Shown: in pieces, positions 1 to 8,023 of the stretch
Layout: each line of letters starts with the position of its first letter
Position numbering within the stretch: the first letter of the stretch is position 1
NCBI GenBank assembly: GCA_021648125.1
Contig: JAKITK010000034.1
Span: forward strand, 1 to 34,010
Reading direction: 5' to 3'
DNA from: Lysobacterales bacterium
GTDB taxonomy: Bacteria; Pseudomonadota; Gammaproteobacteria; Xanthomonadales; SZUA-36
DNA length: 34,010 nt
Position numbers and translations under genes: made by a program
Notes under the pieces: generated by a model
The model's input: the letters and a program-made list of their open reading frames with translations, nothing else
Told to the model about the DNA's origin: nothing
Databases searched by the model: none

Positions 1-102
1 CTTGAAAGTAAGTCTTATATTTATGCACACCATTTCGATGTTTCTTTAGTAGTTGCTCGTCCTGTTTCATAAGTAATAGCACCACATTCCAGCAAAACCG
101 CG

Positions 103-152
103 ATGAATTTAATATTGAATTCATGGCAACTTTACGAAATAAATTAATAGGA
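103..152 (+). promoter_or_regulatory. 5' leader of cold-shock gene: small dyad plus RBS
   Basis: The 159 bases before the cold-shock gene hold no ORF. Near the gene there is an inverted repeat, ATGAATT (103-109) with AATTCAT (118-124), followed by an AGGA ribosome binding site at 149-152, seven bases before the ATG. A structured leader fits the known regulation of csp mRNAs, but thermosensing here is inference. I see no convincing -35/-10 pair in bases 1-102. Confidence 0.4.
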
Positions 153-159
153 TAATATT

Positions 160-366
160 ATGTCTACTACTACCGGTACAGTTAAATGGTTCAACGAAGC
201 TAAAGGCTTTGGTTTTATCGAACAAGAAAGTGGTCCTGATGTGTTTGCTCACTTCAGCGCTATCTCTGGTGACGGTTTCAAAACCCTCATCGAAGGCCAA
301 AAAGTTGAATTCACTGTTACTCAGGGTCAGAAAGGTCCTCAGGCAGAGAACATCGTAGCACTCTAA
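160..366 (+). CDS. CspA-family cold-shock protein
   Basis: This 68-residue single cold-shock domain protein is the usual length for the CspA family. The RNA-binding motifs are clear: RNP1 KGFGFI around residues 15-20 and RNP2 VFAHF around residues 28-32, with the family N-terminus GTVKWFN. Family members bind single-stranded nucleic acid and act as RNA chaperones in the cytoplasm. The ATG is supported by AGGA seven bases upstream. A strong hairpin terminator lies 65 bases after the stop, so it is probably monocistronic. Which paralogue it is, and whether it is cold-induced, cannot be told from the protein. Confidence 0.95.
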   Translation: MSTTTGTVKWFNEAKGFGFIEQESGPDVFAHFSAISGDGFKTLIEGQKVEFTVTQGQKGPQAENIVAL

Positions 367-430
367 GTATTAGCGTGTTACACGGCCTGTACTACAGGTC
401 ATTGTTCACCCGAAAGGGATAGCAAGTTAA

Positions 431-462
431 AGGGTAGAATCTAACGGTTCTGCCCTTTTTTA
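431..462 (+). terminator. Rho-independent terminator after cold-shock gene
   Basis: AGGGTAGAA (431-439) pairs with TTCTGCCCT (448-456) with one G-T wobble, an 8-base loop and a following T run. It ends just before the next gene's leader and separates the two units. Confidence 0.85.
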
Positions 463-492
463 TTATTGGTATTGAACACCTGGGAAGAAAAA

Positions 493-936
493 ATGAAAAT
501 ATGGGTTGATGCAGATGCCTGCCCGGTGGTGATAAAAGAAATTCTGTTCAGAGCAGCAGAGCGTACCGGTACCCAGCTTACTCTGGTTGCAAACCAGGCC
601 ATTGCGATTCCGGCATCGCGACATATTCATTTTATTCAGGTGGCATCCGGTTTTGATGTGGCAGATGATGAAATTGTTAAACACTTGAGTGCCGGCGACC
701 TGCTTATCACTGCAGATATCCCGTTGGCTGCTGAAGTCATAGAAAAAGGTGGTCTAGCTCTGAGCCCACGGGGCATGCTTTATACCACCGAGAATATCAA
801 AGCTCGCTTAAACATGCGCGATTTTATGGAAACTTTACGCGGTAGTGGCATCCACACCGGCGGGCCTGCGCCTTTAAACCAAAGCGACCGCAAAGCCTTT
901 GCAAATCAACTCGATAGAATTCTAGCGCGTCAATAA
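493..936 (+). CDS. yaiI: YaiI/YqxD family protein (DUF188, UPF0178)
   Basis: The 147-residue product belongs to the UPF0178/DUF188 family, which has a PIN-like nuclease fold but no well-established function. The N-terminal signature WVDADACP (residues 3-10) and the C-terminal HTGGPAP stretch are typical, and the length matches E. coli YaiI (about 150). I chose the ATG at 493 because the family starts with M-x-I-W-V-D-A-D; a longer frame opening with TTG at 466 would add nine residues the family lacks and would begin just past the upstream terminator. A GGGAAG ribosome binding site precedes the chosen ATG. The gene stands alone. Confidence 0.9.
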   Translation: MKIWVDADACPVVIKEILFRAAERTGTQLTLVANQAIAIPASRHIHFIQVASGFDVADDEIVKHLSAGDLLITADIPLAAEVIEKGGLALSPRGMLYTTENIKARLNMRDFMETLRGSGIHTGGPAPLNQSDRKAFANQLDRILARQ

Positions 937-990
937 AATCGAACTCATCAGCTATCGCAATAGCGGCCGCTTAGGAATATAAAGTTAAGC

Positions 991-1017
991 TATAATTACC
1001 AATTACGAAACAAAGGA
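991..1017 (+). promoter_or_regulatory. Probable promoter -10 and RBS for the MAPEG-carbonic anhydrase unit
   Basis: A perfect TATAAT sits at 991-996 and AAGGA at 1013-1017, nine bases before the ATG at 1026. No good -35 box is visible at the expected distance. It would drive the three tightly spaced genes that follow. Confidence 0.4.
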
Positions 1018-1025
1018 TAAGCGCT

Positions 1026-1445
1026 ATGTATGGGAATCTGATTTTATGGCCTGTTTTTTTACAAATCACACTGACTCTGGTGGTCTTTTTAATTTTAGGT
1101 AAACGCAAAGGACAGGCGATCAAAGCTGGTGATGTAGACCGAAAGAAAGCAGCGCTGGATAACTCAGCCTGGCCGGATGATGTGGTGAAAGCATCCAACA
1201 ACATCCAAAATCAATTTCAGACACCGGTTCTGTTTTATGTGCTGTGCTTTGCCTTTCTAGTACTCAATTCGGTCTCGGCGACAATATTAGCACTGGCTTG
1301 GGCTTTCGCTATTAGCCGCTTAATTCATGCCTATGTGCATATTAATAGTAATTATGTGCCGTTGCGTTTTAATATGTTTTTAATAGGCACCATTATCTTA
1401 ATTGCTATGACGGTTTTCCTAGCAATTGGCTTAACACATCTTTAA
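1026..1445 (+). CDS. MAPEG family membrane protein
   Basis: This 139-residue protein has about four hydrophobic segments (roughly residues 5-25, 66-85, 87-105 and 116-137) and the MAPEG-type motif NQFQTPVLFYVL around residues 62-73. MAPEG proteins (eicosanoid and glutathione metabolism) are integral membrane proteins. The bacterial ones are mostly uncharacterised, and some are glutathione S-transferase-like, so the reaction here is unknown. A TATAAT box lies upstream. The carbonic anhydrase begins only 12 bases downstream, so cotranscription is likely. Confidence 0.8.
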   Translation: MYGNLILWPVFLQITLTLVVFLILGKRKGQAIKAGDVDRKKAALDNSAWPDDVVKASNNIQNQFQTPVLFYVLCFAFLVLNSVSATILALAWAFAISRLIHAYVHINSNYVPLRFNMFLIGTIILIAMTVFLAIGLTHL

Positions 1446-1457
1446 GGATAAATTTCC

Positions 1458-2054
1458 ATGCGCCGACTAGACCATTTATTAAAACGAAACAAGGAGTGGG
1501 CTGCTGCTATTACAGCAGAAGATCCTGAGTTTTTTACACAGTTATCTAAGCAACAAAACCCCGAATATCTGTGGATCGGCTGTTCTGATAGCCGGGTTCC
1601 AGCTAATCAGATTATCGACTTGGCACCTGGAAGTGTCTTCGTCCACCGCAATATTGCCAATGTAGTTGTACATACCGACCTTAACTGTCTGTCAGTGATG
1701 CAATACGCTGTTGAAGTATTAAAGGTAAAGCATATTATTGTCTGCGGACACTATGGTTGCGGCGGGGTTCAGGCCGCTCTTGGAGATCAGAGTTTTGGCC
1801 TGATTGATAACTGGCTGCAGCATATTAAAGATGTAACACGAGTAAATGCCGATAAACTGAAAGGCCTAAATTCACAAGATCAACTCAACTTGATGTGTGA
1901 GTTGAATGTTATCCAACAGGTGAAAAATGTGTGTCGTTCCAGCATTGTTAAAAATGCTTGGGATAACGGTGCCGATTTATCCGTCCACGGATGGATATAC
2001 CACCTCGATAACGGCGTTCTGGATGAACTGGTTGAAGCAGTAACCTCAAACTAA
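1458..2054 (+). CDS. can: Beta-class carbonic anhydrase, allosteric type II
   Basis: The 198-residue enzyme interconverts CO2 and bicarbonate using zinc. The zinc ligands and catalytic pair are visible: Cys42 and Asp44 with Arg46 in CSDSR, and His98 and Cys101 in GHYGCGG, the numbering of E. coli Can. Trp39, Arg64 and Tyr83 are all present; in the H. influenzae and E. coli enzymes these form the bicarbonate-binding allosteric pocket, so a pH- and bicarbonate-gated type II enzyme is expected. AAGGA precedes the ATG by nine bases. The alpha/beta hydrolase gene starts nine bases after its stop. Confidence 0.95.
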   Translation: MRRLDHLLKRNKEWAAAITAEDPEFFTQLSKQQNPEYLWIGCSDSRVPANQIIDLAPGSVFVHRNIANVVVHTDLNCLSVMQYAVEVLKVKHIIVCGHYGCGGVQAALGDQSFGLIDNWLQHIKDVTRVNADKLKGLNSQDQLNLMCELNVIQQVKNVCRSSIVKNAWDNGADLSVHGWIYHLDNGVLDELVEAVTSN

Positions 2055-2063
2055 CAAACAAGC

Positions 2064-3287
2064 ATGCCCGAAAAACCTGATAAACCTAACAAGCTTTCCA
2101 GCGACCTTCGTGGCGCTAAAAGCCTAGCAGTCGATGCAGTTACCGGGGTAAGTGGCATTGTTGAGTCCTTGCATCAGACTATCGTCAGCTTTGCCGGACT
2201 GCTCGGTAAATCCGGCACGCAGCGAACACAAGGGCTTACTGGTGGGGTTTATAAAAGTATTAATCTGATTACTGAGCTGGTAGGCAGCGGGCTGGATGTC
2301 CTGTTGCTGCAGCTGGATAAAGTTTTGGCTGACAAGACAGCATCCACCCGCAAACGAGAAGCCGTGCTTGCTGCGGTAAATGGCGTTCTTGGAGACCATC
2401 TGCACGCTACAAACAATCCTCTGCAAATCCCTATGCAGTTTCGGATCGATGGCAAAGCCTTTAATCAACAAACATTAAATCAAGCTATTGAAAAAGCCGA
2501 TGGCAAGCTATTGATCCTGGTACACGGCTCCTGCATGAACGACCTGCAGTGGCATCGACAAGATCGCGACCATGGTGAAGCTCTGGCCGATGAACTAGGG
2601 TATGCGCGTCTGTACCTGCATTATAATTCCGGACTGCATATTTCCGAAAATGGTAGCAAATTTGCCGATTTACTGGACGAACTCCTCAGCGATACACCCG
2701 AGAATACCAAACTAACCCTACTGGCTCATAGCATGGGTGGACTGGTTTCGCGCAGTGCCTGCCATTATGCTGAGGATTCCGGCTACCGCTGGATAACGCA
2801 ATTGGATTCCATCATTTTCTTGGGAACACCCCACCACGGTGCGCCGCTAGAGAAAGGTGTAAATCTGATCGACCACATTCTTGAAATCAATGCCTATAGC
2901 AAACCATTTTCACGCTTGTTACAAATTCGCAGTTCCGGCATGACCGACCTGCGTTATGGCAATCTTCTAGCGCATGATTGGGAACAACAAAATCGCTTTA
3001 AGTTACAGGGCGACCAACGCACACCTCTACCCTTGCCGAAGGGTGTGGCCTGTTATGCCATTGCAGCTACTACCGATGAAACCGGAGGTAAACCAGTCAG
3101 CGATCACCTCATTGGTGATGGTCTGGTAACCGTAAGTAGCGCTTTGGGTGAACATAAAAATCCTGCTCTTAAGCTAAACATTCCTCAATCAAACCAATGG
3201 ATTGGACGAAAAATGGATCACTGGGATTTACTAAACCATAGCGAGGTTTATGCAAAGCTTAAAGGCTGGCTGACAGCGGCGGGATAA
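2064..3287 (+). CDS. Alpha/beta-hydrolase, lipase/esterase-like
   Basis: A 407-residue protein whose C-terminal two thirds is an alpha/beta-hydrolase: oxyanion-type strand LVHGS (152-156), nucleophile elbow AHSMGG with Ser223, GTPHHGAP at 254-261, probable acid Asp352 in IGDGLV, and a C-terminal His at 386 (MDHWDLL) or 392. This arrangement resembles triacylglycerol lipases and PGAP1-like esterases. The first 140 residues are helical without a clear signal peptide, with hydrophobic stretches around 35-48 and 68-83. The substrate is unknown. The start, nine bases after the carbonic anhydrase stop, suggests translation from the same message. Confidence 0.8.
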   Translation: MPEKPDKPNKLSSDLRGAKSLAVDAVTGVSGIVESLHQTIVSFAGLLGKSGTQRTQGLTGGVYKSINLITELVGSGLDVLLLQLDKVLADKTASTRKREAVLAAVNGVLGDHLHATNNPLQIPMQFRIDGKAFNQQTLNQAIEKADGKLLILVHGSCMNDLQWHRQDRDHGEALADELGYARLYLHYNSGLHISENGSKFADLLDELLSDTPENTKLTLLAHSMGGLVSRSACHYAEDSGYRWITQLDSIIFLGTPHHGAPLEKGVNLIDHILEINAYSKPFSRLLQIRSSGMTDLRYGNLLAHDWEQQNRFKLQGDQRTPLPLPKGVACYAIAATTDETGGKPVSDHLIGDGLVTVSSALGEHKNPALKLNIPQSNQWIGRKMDHWDLLNHSEVYAKLKGWLTAAG

Positions 3288-3303
3288 TTATAATTTATGT
3301 TGC

Positions 3304-3321
3304 GTGGGCATAAATGCCCAC
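3304..3321. repeat. REP-like palindrome in a convergent intergenic space
   Basis: GTGGGCA (3304-3310) and TGCCCAC (3315-3321) form a perfect 7-bp stem with a TAAA loop, followed by CCTAC. Short palindromes of this type are commonly dispersed in gammaproteobacterial genomes. It lies between the hydrolase and convergent rhlE, where it could also act as a bidirectional RNA stop. The rest of 3322-3464 holds nothing I recognise. Confidence 0.5.
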
Positions 3322-3464
3322 CCTACCAAAAAACTTGCAATACCCCGTCACAAAAAACACAACATCGCGTAAAAAACTAGCTAAGTAGAATTTGTTTCCG
3401 GGAGATGATAATCATACAAGGGTGCGTTAAGCTTGCGCGCCTTCACGGATTAGTCTCTTTGGTC

Positions 3465-4847
3465 TTATGTAGACTTTTTATTGCTACGACTCTTATTCCA
3501 ACGCCGAGGTTTAGTACCCGGTTTTGCCGCACCCTGATTTTGACCTGCAGAGCGTTTTTTCGAACCGGGCCGTTGTTTGCGAGATTTATGCGAAGACGGT
3601 TTATGCCCACGGGCGTTTTCACCGGAACGCTGGCCATCACGGTGGCCGGCTTTGGCTTTTTTCGGGCTTTTGGGTTTGCTTACCCGGCGACCTAATTGCG
3701 TCTCAGGCACGCTATGCACTGGCTCGAAACCATCTACCAATCGGCGCTCTAAAAGCTCATTAAGCACATGCTCAATATCTGAAAGTTGCTTGGTTTCATC
3801 GGCACTTACCAGAGAAATAGCCAGACCTGATGACCCGGCCCTGCCGGTTCGCCCAATACGATGGACATAATCTTCTGGCACATTGGGCAAATCAAAGTTA
3901 ATCACACAGGGCAGTTGGTCAATGTCCAAACCACGGGCCGCAATATCGGTGGCTACCAGCACCTGCATTTTGCCATCTTTAAAGTCCCGCAAAGCCCGGG
4001 TTCGCGCCGCCTGGCTTTTATTTCCGTGAATCGCGGTGGCACTGATGCCTCTAGCATCTAAATATTTTGTCAGGCGGTTAGCACCATGTTTTGTACGACT
4101 GAAAACCAACACCTGGTGCCAGCTATTTTCCCGAATTAACTCGGTTAACAACGCAGATTTCTTGCTTTTATCCACTGGATGAATCCAGTGTTTAATCGTC
4201 TTAACCGCCGTATTTCTCGGCGTCACCGATATTTCAACCGGGTTTTTCACCAGCCCTTTGGCCAGTTTGCGAATCTCATCGGAAAAGGTGGCCGAAAACA
4301 TCAATGTCTGGCGGTTTTGGGGTAGCAAAGCAATGATTTTTTTAATATCGTGGATAAAACCCATATCCAACATACGGTCGGCTTCATCCAGCACCAGCAC
4401 TTCAAGTTGCTTGAATTTCATTGCGTTCTGGTTGTATAAATCCAGTAACCGGCCCGGCGTTGCAACTAATACATCAACTCCTTTACGCAACTTCATCATT
4501 TGCGGGTTGATCTTAACCCCGCCAAAAACTACCGCCGATCGTAATGGCAGGTACTTGCCGTACACCCGTACACTTTCTTGTACTTGCGCTGCCAGTTCAC
4601 GCGTTGGCGTCAAAATCAGTGTGCGTACCTGATTACCCCGCGCATGCTGACCTTTTGACAAGCGATCGAGTATCGGTAAGGTAAAGCCTGCGGTCTTGCC
4701 GGTGCCGGTTTGTGCTGCCGCCATTACATCCTTGCCCTCCAGCACGGCAGGTATAGCCTGTGCCTGGATAGGTGTTGGTGTGTCATAGCCTTCATCGGCT
4801 ATAGCTTTAAGTATGGGCTCGGATAAGCCCAGGTCAGTAAAATGCAT
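3465..4847 (-). CDS. rhlE: DEAD-box RNA helicase RhlE
   Basis: This 460-residue ATP-dependent RNA helicase has all the DEAD-box motifs: a Q motif at GYDTPTPIQ (20-28), Walker A AQTGTGKT (45-52), PTREL (81-85), TPGR (130-133), DEAD (154-157), SAT (185-187) and [10 protein letters not shown] near residue 330. The N-terminus matches RhlE rather than SrmB or DbpA. After the helicase core comes a basic Lys/Arg/Ser-rich tail (about 375-460) of the kind that binds RNA without sequence specificity. Family members act in ribosome maturation and RNA decay. The ATG has AAGAAGAG upstream. The first 54 bases of the gene end and its upstream region recur at 25802-25930. Confidence 0.95.
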   Translation of the reverse strand: MHFTDLGLSEPILKAIADEGYDTPTPIQAQAIPAVLEGKDVMAAAQTGTGKTAGFTLPILDRLSKGQHARGNQVRTLILTPTRELAAQVQESVRVYGKYLPLRSAVVFGGVKINPQMMKLRKGVDVLVATPGRLLDLYNQNAMKFKQLEVLVLDEADRMLDMGFIHDIKKIIALLPQNRQTLMFSATFSDEIRKLAKGLVKNPVEISVTPRNTAVKTIKHWIHPVDKSKKSALLTELIRENSWHQVLVFSRTKHGANRLTKYLDARGISATAIHGNKSQAARTRALRDFKDGKMQVLVATDIAARGLDIDQLPCVINFDLPNVPEDYVHRIGRTGRAGSSGLAISLVSADETKQLSDIEHVLNELLERRLVDGFEPVHSVPETQLGRRVSKPKSPKKAKAGHRDGQRSGENARGHKPSSHKSRKQRPGSKKRSAGQNQGAAKPGTKPRRWNKSRSNKKST

Positions 4848-4931
4848 GGATTATTCTCTTCTTGAATGCTATGGACCTGTAAAAGGTCTCTGGAGGGCGT
4901 GTAGCTTACAGTATCTTGTTGTTTTTAGCTA
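4790..4931. repeat. rhlE 5' end plus upstream region, duplicated copy A (direct repeat)
   Basis: Bases 4790-4843 match 25802-25855 at 51 of 54 positions, and 4862-4931 match 25861-25930 at 67 of 70. Between these blocks copy A has 18 bases containing the rhlE start codon and RBS where copy B has only 5. Both copies run in the same direction. Similarity ends abruptly at 4932, where the palindromic repeat begins. Confidence 0.9.
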
Positions 4932-4934
4932 TAT

Positions 4935-4975
4935 ATATTGAAGGGGAGCGGGTTAGGTACCGTCCCCTTCAATAT
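4935..4975. repeat. Long palindromic repeat with GGTACCGTCCCC core
   Basis: Perfect 13-bp arms, ATATTGAAGGGGA (4935-4947) and its complement (4963-4975), enclose a 15-base loop containing GGTACCG. The GGTACCGTCCC word recurs in the palindrome at 28255-28280, so the two are probably members of one dispersed palindromic family. Confidence 0.7.
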
Positions 4976-5015
4976 CCCCCTGTGTCTGGACAGGTGGCCA
5001 AAGAATGGGGGCATT

Positions 5016-5279
5016 TCAAACGACTCGGTTAAATACTTGCACAAACACGAACTTTCTCCTCAATGCCTCGATGGCTTCTACAGTTTCTGCTTTCGGTAGT
5101 TCAGTAAAGACATGTCGCAGATAAGCATACGGTTCCAGGCCATTGGCCTTGGCTGTCTCGATTAGCGAGTACAGGTTGGCACTGGATTTAACGCCTTTAA
5201 CCGAGGTGCTAAACAACCAGTTTTTCCGACCCAGCACGAATGGTCGGATGGTATTTTCTGCACCGTTATCGCTAAGGCG
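5016..5279 (-). pseudogene. IS66-family transposase, C-terminal remnant
   Basis: Read on the minus strand, the last 86 or so codons give the conserved end of IS66 TnpC: DNGAENTIRPFVLGRKNWLF, followed by a YSLIETAKANGLEPYAYLRHV stretch. The usual catalytic N-terminal two thirds (the whole protein is about 500 residues) is absent. Upstream of codon RLSD the frame runs into unrelated sequence that belongs to an IS91-type remnant on the other strand. This is a dead fragment, not a functional gene. Confidence 0.85.
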
Positions 5280-5416
5280 CCTACTCTTGGCGAAACCTGC
5301 GTTGAGTGCGGTGGTGATGTCAAGATCACCGTTCCTGCGCATCCATGCGCCCGCGGCATTAGTGCTTCCTTGCACCTCATCGCTTGTATCGCCTAAGTGC
5401 GCCTACTCTTGGCGAA
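5277..5416. repeat. 18-bp direct repeats at the IS66/IS91 junction
   Basis: GCGCCTACTCTTGGCGAA occurs at 5277-5294 and again at 5399-5416, 122 bases apart. The first copy marks the junction of the IS66 and IS91 fragments and the second interrupts the IS91 reading frame, so the repeat probably records a duplication or insertion during decay. Confidence 0.75.
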
Positions 5417-5530
5417 GACCCAACAGTTATTCAGAAGCTGCTCGCCCACCTTGATGACAGAGCTAGTCCGACAGACTTGAGCTTGTTACCTGAATGTCGG
5501 GTTCCATCAGCAACGGGGTTGTTTGACTGA
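5292..5530 (+). pseudogene. IS91-family transposase, C-terminal remnant
   Basis: The plus strand encodes pieces of an IS91-like transposase tail. ETCVECGGDVKI (from 5292) resembles the Cys-rich segment near the end of these rolling-circle transposases. In another frame from 5411 the final segment begins EDPTVIQKLLAHLDD and ends PECRVPSATGLFD with a TGA at 5528-5530. A stop (TAA 5394-5396) and the second copy of the 18-bp repeat separate the parts, so the gene is broken. The assignment rests on my recollection of the family's C-terminal pattern. Confidence 0.6.
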
Positions 5531-5875
5531 AAGAGCGCGCCCGGAAAAACTAGCTGCTTACTGATCCCGAGAAGGGACCGGTAAGTTTTCTATCGCCCCA
5601 AGCGTGAGAATTGGTGTAAAACGCACATGAATCCGGTTAGAATTCGGTGCTTGCTACTCAAACAGGCTCAAATTACGTGATAGTCTGCCTAAAAACCTGA
5701 TACGAATGGCAGTTCAGTACAGTATTTTGAGTTTTCTGGCTTTTCTGGTAATGTAGCGTTTAAACTACTTATACGCTGACTCATAGCATTTTGATGATAT
5801 TCGGAATGCTGATAATAGTAGCATCATATTAAACGACTTGATTTTTCAAGTACATTTGAGTAAAGGAAGAGGAAA
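5531..5875. other. Non-coding stretch after the IS91 remnant
   Basis: No gene is seen. The first 120 bases may be the 3' end of the IS91-like element and contain a small TCCC-GAGAA-GGGA hairpin near 5565-5577. From about 5650 the composition turns AT-rich, matching the unknown genes that follow. Confidence 0.4.
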
Positions 5876-5977
5876 ATGAGAACGTATGTTTTTAAGCAAA
5901 AAAGTACTAATAACCGAACCTCTCAAAATAGTTGTGTTTATAAGCCCTATATGCTTTTTACAAAGATTTTAAATTAA
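5876..5977 (+). CDS. Possible small ORF, 33 residues
   Basis: An ATG at 5876 follows a very strong purine ribosome binding site (AAGGAAGAGGAAA) and opens a 33-codon frame, MRTYVFKQKSTNN..., ending in TAA at 5975-5977. It lies 38 bases before the next gene. The product is basic and polar with no recognisable motif. The strong RBS is the only support; it could be a leader peptide, a real small protein, or chance. Confidence 0.35.
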   Translation: MRTYVFKQKSTNNRTSQNSCVYKPYMLFTKILN

Positions 5978-6015
5978 AAAATTACCCTATTTAACTTACA
6001 AACTGGAGAACTAAA

Positions 6016-6828
6016 ATGAAAAATAAATTATTTTTCATCCTGGCACAAGTTGCAATCGCAACTGGTACTGTTGTTCCTGCTCAGTCAAAGGCTGTCGAAA
6101 CAATAGAACACTATGGCGTTTATGTAGCGGCTAAAAACGGGTATATTAAGCTTGAGCCTTATAAACACTCAGGTGATTTTGTTGATTTTAAACATTTAAG
6201 CGAGTTACCAAGCGTTGAACGAGCGGATGAAAGCTTAAAACTGGTTGTTTTTCAAAAAAGTTTCGATGAAGAATACTTGGCTATAAAATATAGACCGATC
6301 CAGACCACCATAGATATTAGAGAAATTAAGTTTAATATCAAGCCTTTGGAAAAAGAAGATATGTATGAACTGACTACTGAGCAACCTATTTCTACAGGAG
6401 CGATTCTACAAGTTCAATCTGGTTCTTGGGGAACGAATATGAATGTTATTGTACTGGGTGACACTCAAAAAGAGTTGGAAAAATATTTTTCTCGTAAAGA
6501 TCTTGATGATCCCTATGTCGTTAAACTTTATCTGGATGATGCTCTTATAGCCTATCCTGAAAACTCAACGTTAAATGGCCTTAGTAATTACTGGGGCAAA
6601 GAGGCCAAGAAACAAAAAGCAGCAAAGACATATGGTTACGTCCAAACCGAATGGGGAAAATATGAAGGAACAAAAAAAATCAATCTTCGGATTCGGTACC
6701 TTAAAAGTTTAATTGGAGAAATCAACGGATACCTGAATGACCACGCTGATGGCGAAAAAGCCGAAGAGGCCAAAGAAAGAAAACTTTATGCCGAAAAGAA
6801 GCTTCAAGAGCTTCAGGAACAGCTTTAG
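6016..6828 (+). CDS. Unknown exported protein, 270 residues
   Basis: I do not recognise this protein. It begins with a Sec-type signal (MKNK, hydrophobic residues 5-20, probable cleavage near AQSKA at 22-26), so it is probably periplasmic or outer-membrane associated. The middle is mixed beta-strand-like sequence without Cys. The last 50 residues are Lys/Glu-rich (KAEEAKERKLYAEKKLQEL) and should form a charged helix or coiled coil. GGAG sits nine bases before the ATG. The gene is AT-rich compared with the core genes and is flanked by IS remnants on one side and a MITE-like element on the other, so horizontal origin is likely. Confidence 0.75.
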   Translation: MKNKLFFILAQVAIATGTVVPAQSKAVETIEHYGVYVAAKNGYIKLEPYKHSGDFVDFKHLSELPSVERADESLKLVVFQKSFDEEYLAIKYRPIQTTIDIREIKFNIKPLEKEDMYELTTEQPISTGAILQVQSGSWGTNMNVIVLGDTQKELEKYFSRKDLDDPYVVKLYLDDALIAYPENSTLNGLSNYWGKEAKKQKAAKTYGYVQTEWGKYEGTKKINLRIRYLKSLIGEINGYLNDHADGEKAEEAKERKLYAEKKLQELQEQL

Positions 6829-6838
6829 AAACCAGGTT

Positions 6839-7026
6839 GTGTACAGGTTCTTAAGAGCCTATTACCCACAAATATTTTATGTAATAAAATCAATGATTTA
6901 AAGCTGTCAGTTTTTTCGTATATAAATTTTGAGAATATTTTTTATATGACAAAATCAATCATTTAGAGTTTAAATATTTTAGTTGTAAGATTTGTGGGTA
7001 ATAGGCAGTCTTAGGAGCCTGTACAC
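6839..7026. mobile_element. MITE-like element, 188 bp, with ~36-bp terminal inverted repeats
   Basis: The ends 6839-6873 and 6990-7026 are inverted copies of each other: GTGTACAGG and GCCTATTACCCACAAAT match exactly, and the middle differs by two substitutions and a 2-bp gap. The interior is AT-rich, non-coding, and holds an imperfect direct repeat (about 6871-6905 against 6934-6970). No flanking target duplication is evident. Ten bases after the upstream gene's stop, the long hairpin could also terminate transcription. The parent transposon is not identified. Confidence 0.75.
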
Positions 7027-7137
7027 GAATAGCAAATTTAGAGAGCAAAAACCAGCCGATTTCTATTTTCAGATAAGCTTCTGAAGAAGGCAATTAGTAT
7101 TTAATTAAAAAAAGACCAAAGAAAGGAAAGAAACCTG

Positions 7138-7287
7138 ATGATAAATAAGTTATATGCAAATATATCAAGGGTAATGGTGTATTTGCTTATTTTGATATAT
7201 TACATTTTACTTCTGTTGCTTTCCCCGATATGGTGGATTAAATACAGATTACTTCCTTATAAAAAAAACAGGTTGAAATTGAGTTAA
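7138..7287 (+). CDS. Small single-pass membrane protein, 49 residues
   Basis: The frame MINKLYANISRV... has one strongly hydrophobic segment (about residues 13-33, YLLILIYYILLLLL) followed by a basic tail (KYRLLPYKKNRLK), so it should sit in the inner membrane with the C-terminus inside. A GGAAAG purine stretch lies upstream of the ATG. Its TAA overlaps the next gene's ATG (TAATG at 7285-7289), implying translational coupling. The function is unknown. It is too short for standard ORF thresholds, but the overlap and RBS argue that it is real. Confidence 0.55.
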   Translation: MINKLYANISRVMVYLLILIYYILLLLLSPIWWIKYRLLPYKKNRLKLS

Positions 7288-7577
7288 TGCTTGTATATAT
7301 AGATATTCCACAAACTTCACAGAATATATTTGAACTTTTATTAGGCAATAAAAAAATATATAGAACAGGAGAAAAAGAAAAGAGGCTTCCAGCTGTTTTC
7401 TACATTTCAAAGAAAGACTTTTCCAAATTCTCAGAGCATATGAATTTTAAAAGTAAAAAAACAGTTCTAGCAACTTTAGAAGTATTATATTGGAAATACG
7501 GCTTCGGAAAATCACGATTGGTGAGGTATAAACCCCTGTGTGTCAACCTGATCCCATACACACTCTGTTTGGGGTAA
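7287..7577 (+). pseudogene. Unknown gene, 3' end replaced by IS3-family insertion
   Basis: The first 84 or so residues (MLVYIDIPQTSQN... to GFGKSRLVRYK) look like a genuine AT-rich coding sequence coupled to the small membrane protein upstream. The last dozen codons read into the left end of the IS element (from about 7541), so the natural C-terminus is lost. No family is recognised. The 8943-9209 fragment beyond the IS has similar composition and may be its missing 3' part, but no continuous frame or target duplication proves that. Confidence 0.6.
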
Positions 7578-7613
7578 CATAGATTTCAGGGTGAAGAATA
7601 CAGGATCCATGAA

Positions 7614-8018
7614 ATGCCAAAATCATCGAAAAAACGACTCAATACACAAGTTATTCCAGAACCTGCACTGGAAAAGCGTACCCGCCGACAGTTTAAACCA
7701 GAGTATAAGCTACGGATTATAGCTGCAGCTGATGCATGCCAACACGGAGAACTCGGTGCACTGCTTCGGCGTGAAAAACTATACAGCAATCAACTGTCTG
7801 CCTGGCGACGTGAATATGCGCAACATGGCATTGCCGGTCTGAGCAAAAGTGCGCCAGGCCCCATGCCTTCTAAAACACCAGATCAGCGTCGTATTGAGCA
7901 ACTCGAAAAAGAGACAAAGCGCCTGCAGCGAAAGTTGGAAATTGCCAATGACTGCCTGGATTTGCAAAAAAAAGCTTTGTCGATGTTAGATCATTTACGC
8001 AGTGGGAAAGATGTGTGA
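7614..8018 (+). CDS. IS3-family transposase OrfA
   Basis: This 134-residue DNA-binding subunit has the helix-turn-helix region typical of its IS3 subgroup: RRQFKPEYKLRII (residues 24-36), then GELGALLRREKLYSNQLSAWRRE. A C-terminal leucine-rich segment (about 90-125) should form the coiled coil used for OrfA/OrfAB contacts. In active elements OrfA is fused to OrfB by -1 frameshifting. OrfA itself looks intact, but its partner is dead. Confidence 0.85.
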   Translation: MPKSSKKRLNTQVIPEPALEKRTRRQFKPEYKLRIIAAADACQHGELGALLRREKLYSNQLSAWRREYAQHGIAGLSKSAPGPMPSKTPDQRRIEQLEKETKRLQRKLEIANDCLDLQKKALSMLDHLRSGKDV

Positions 8019-8023
8019 ATAAT

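Noticed and set aside
466-492. TTG start extending YaiI by nine residues
   Set aside because: The family begins at [11 protein letters not shown] and the ATG at 493 has its own RBS.
3405-3695. Plus-strand ORF overlapping the rhlE 3' end
   Set aside because: It is the antisense shadow of the basic RhlE tail, with no RBS and no conserved motif.
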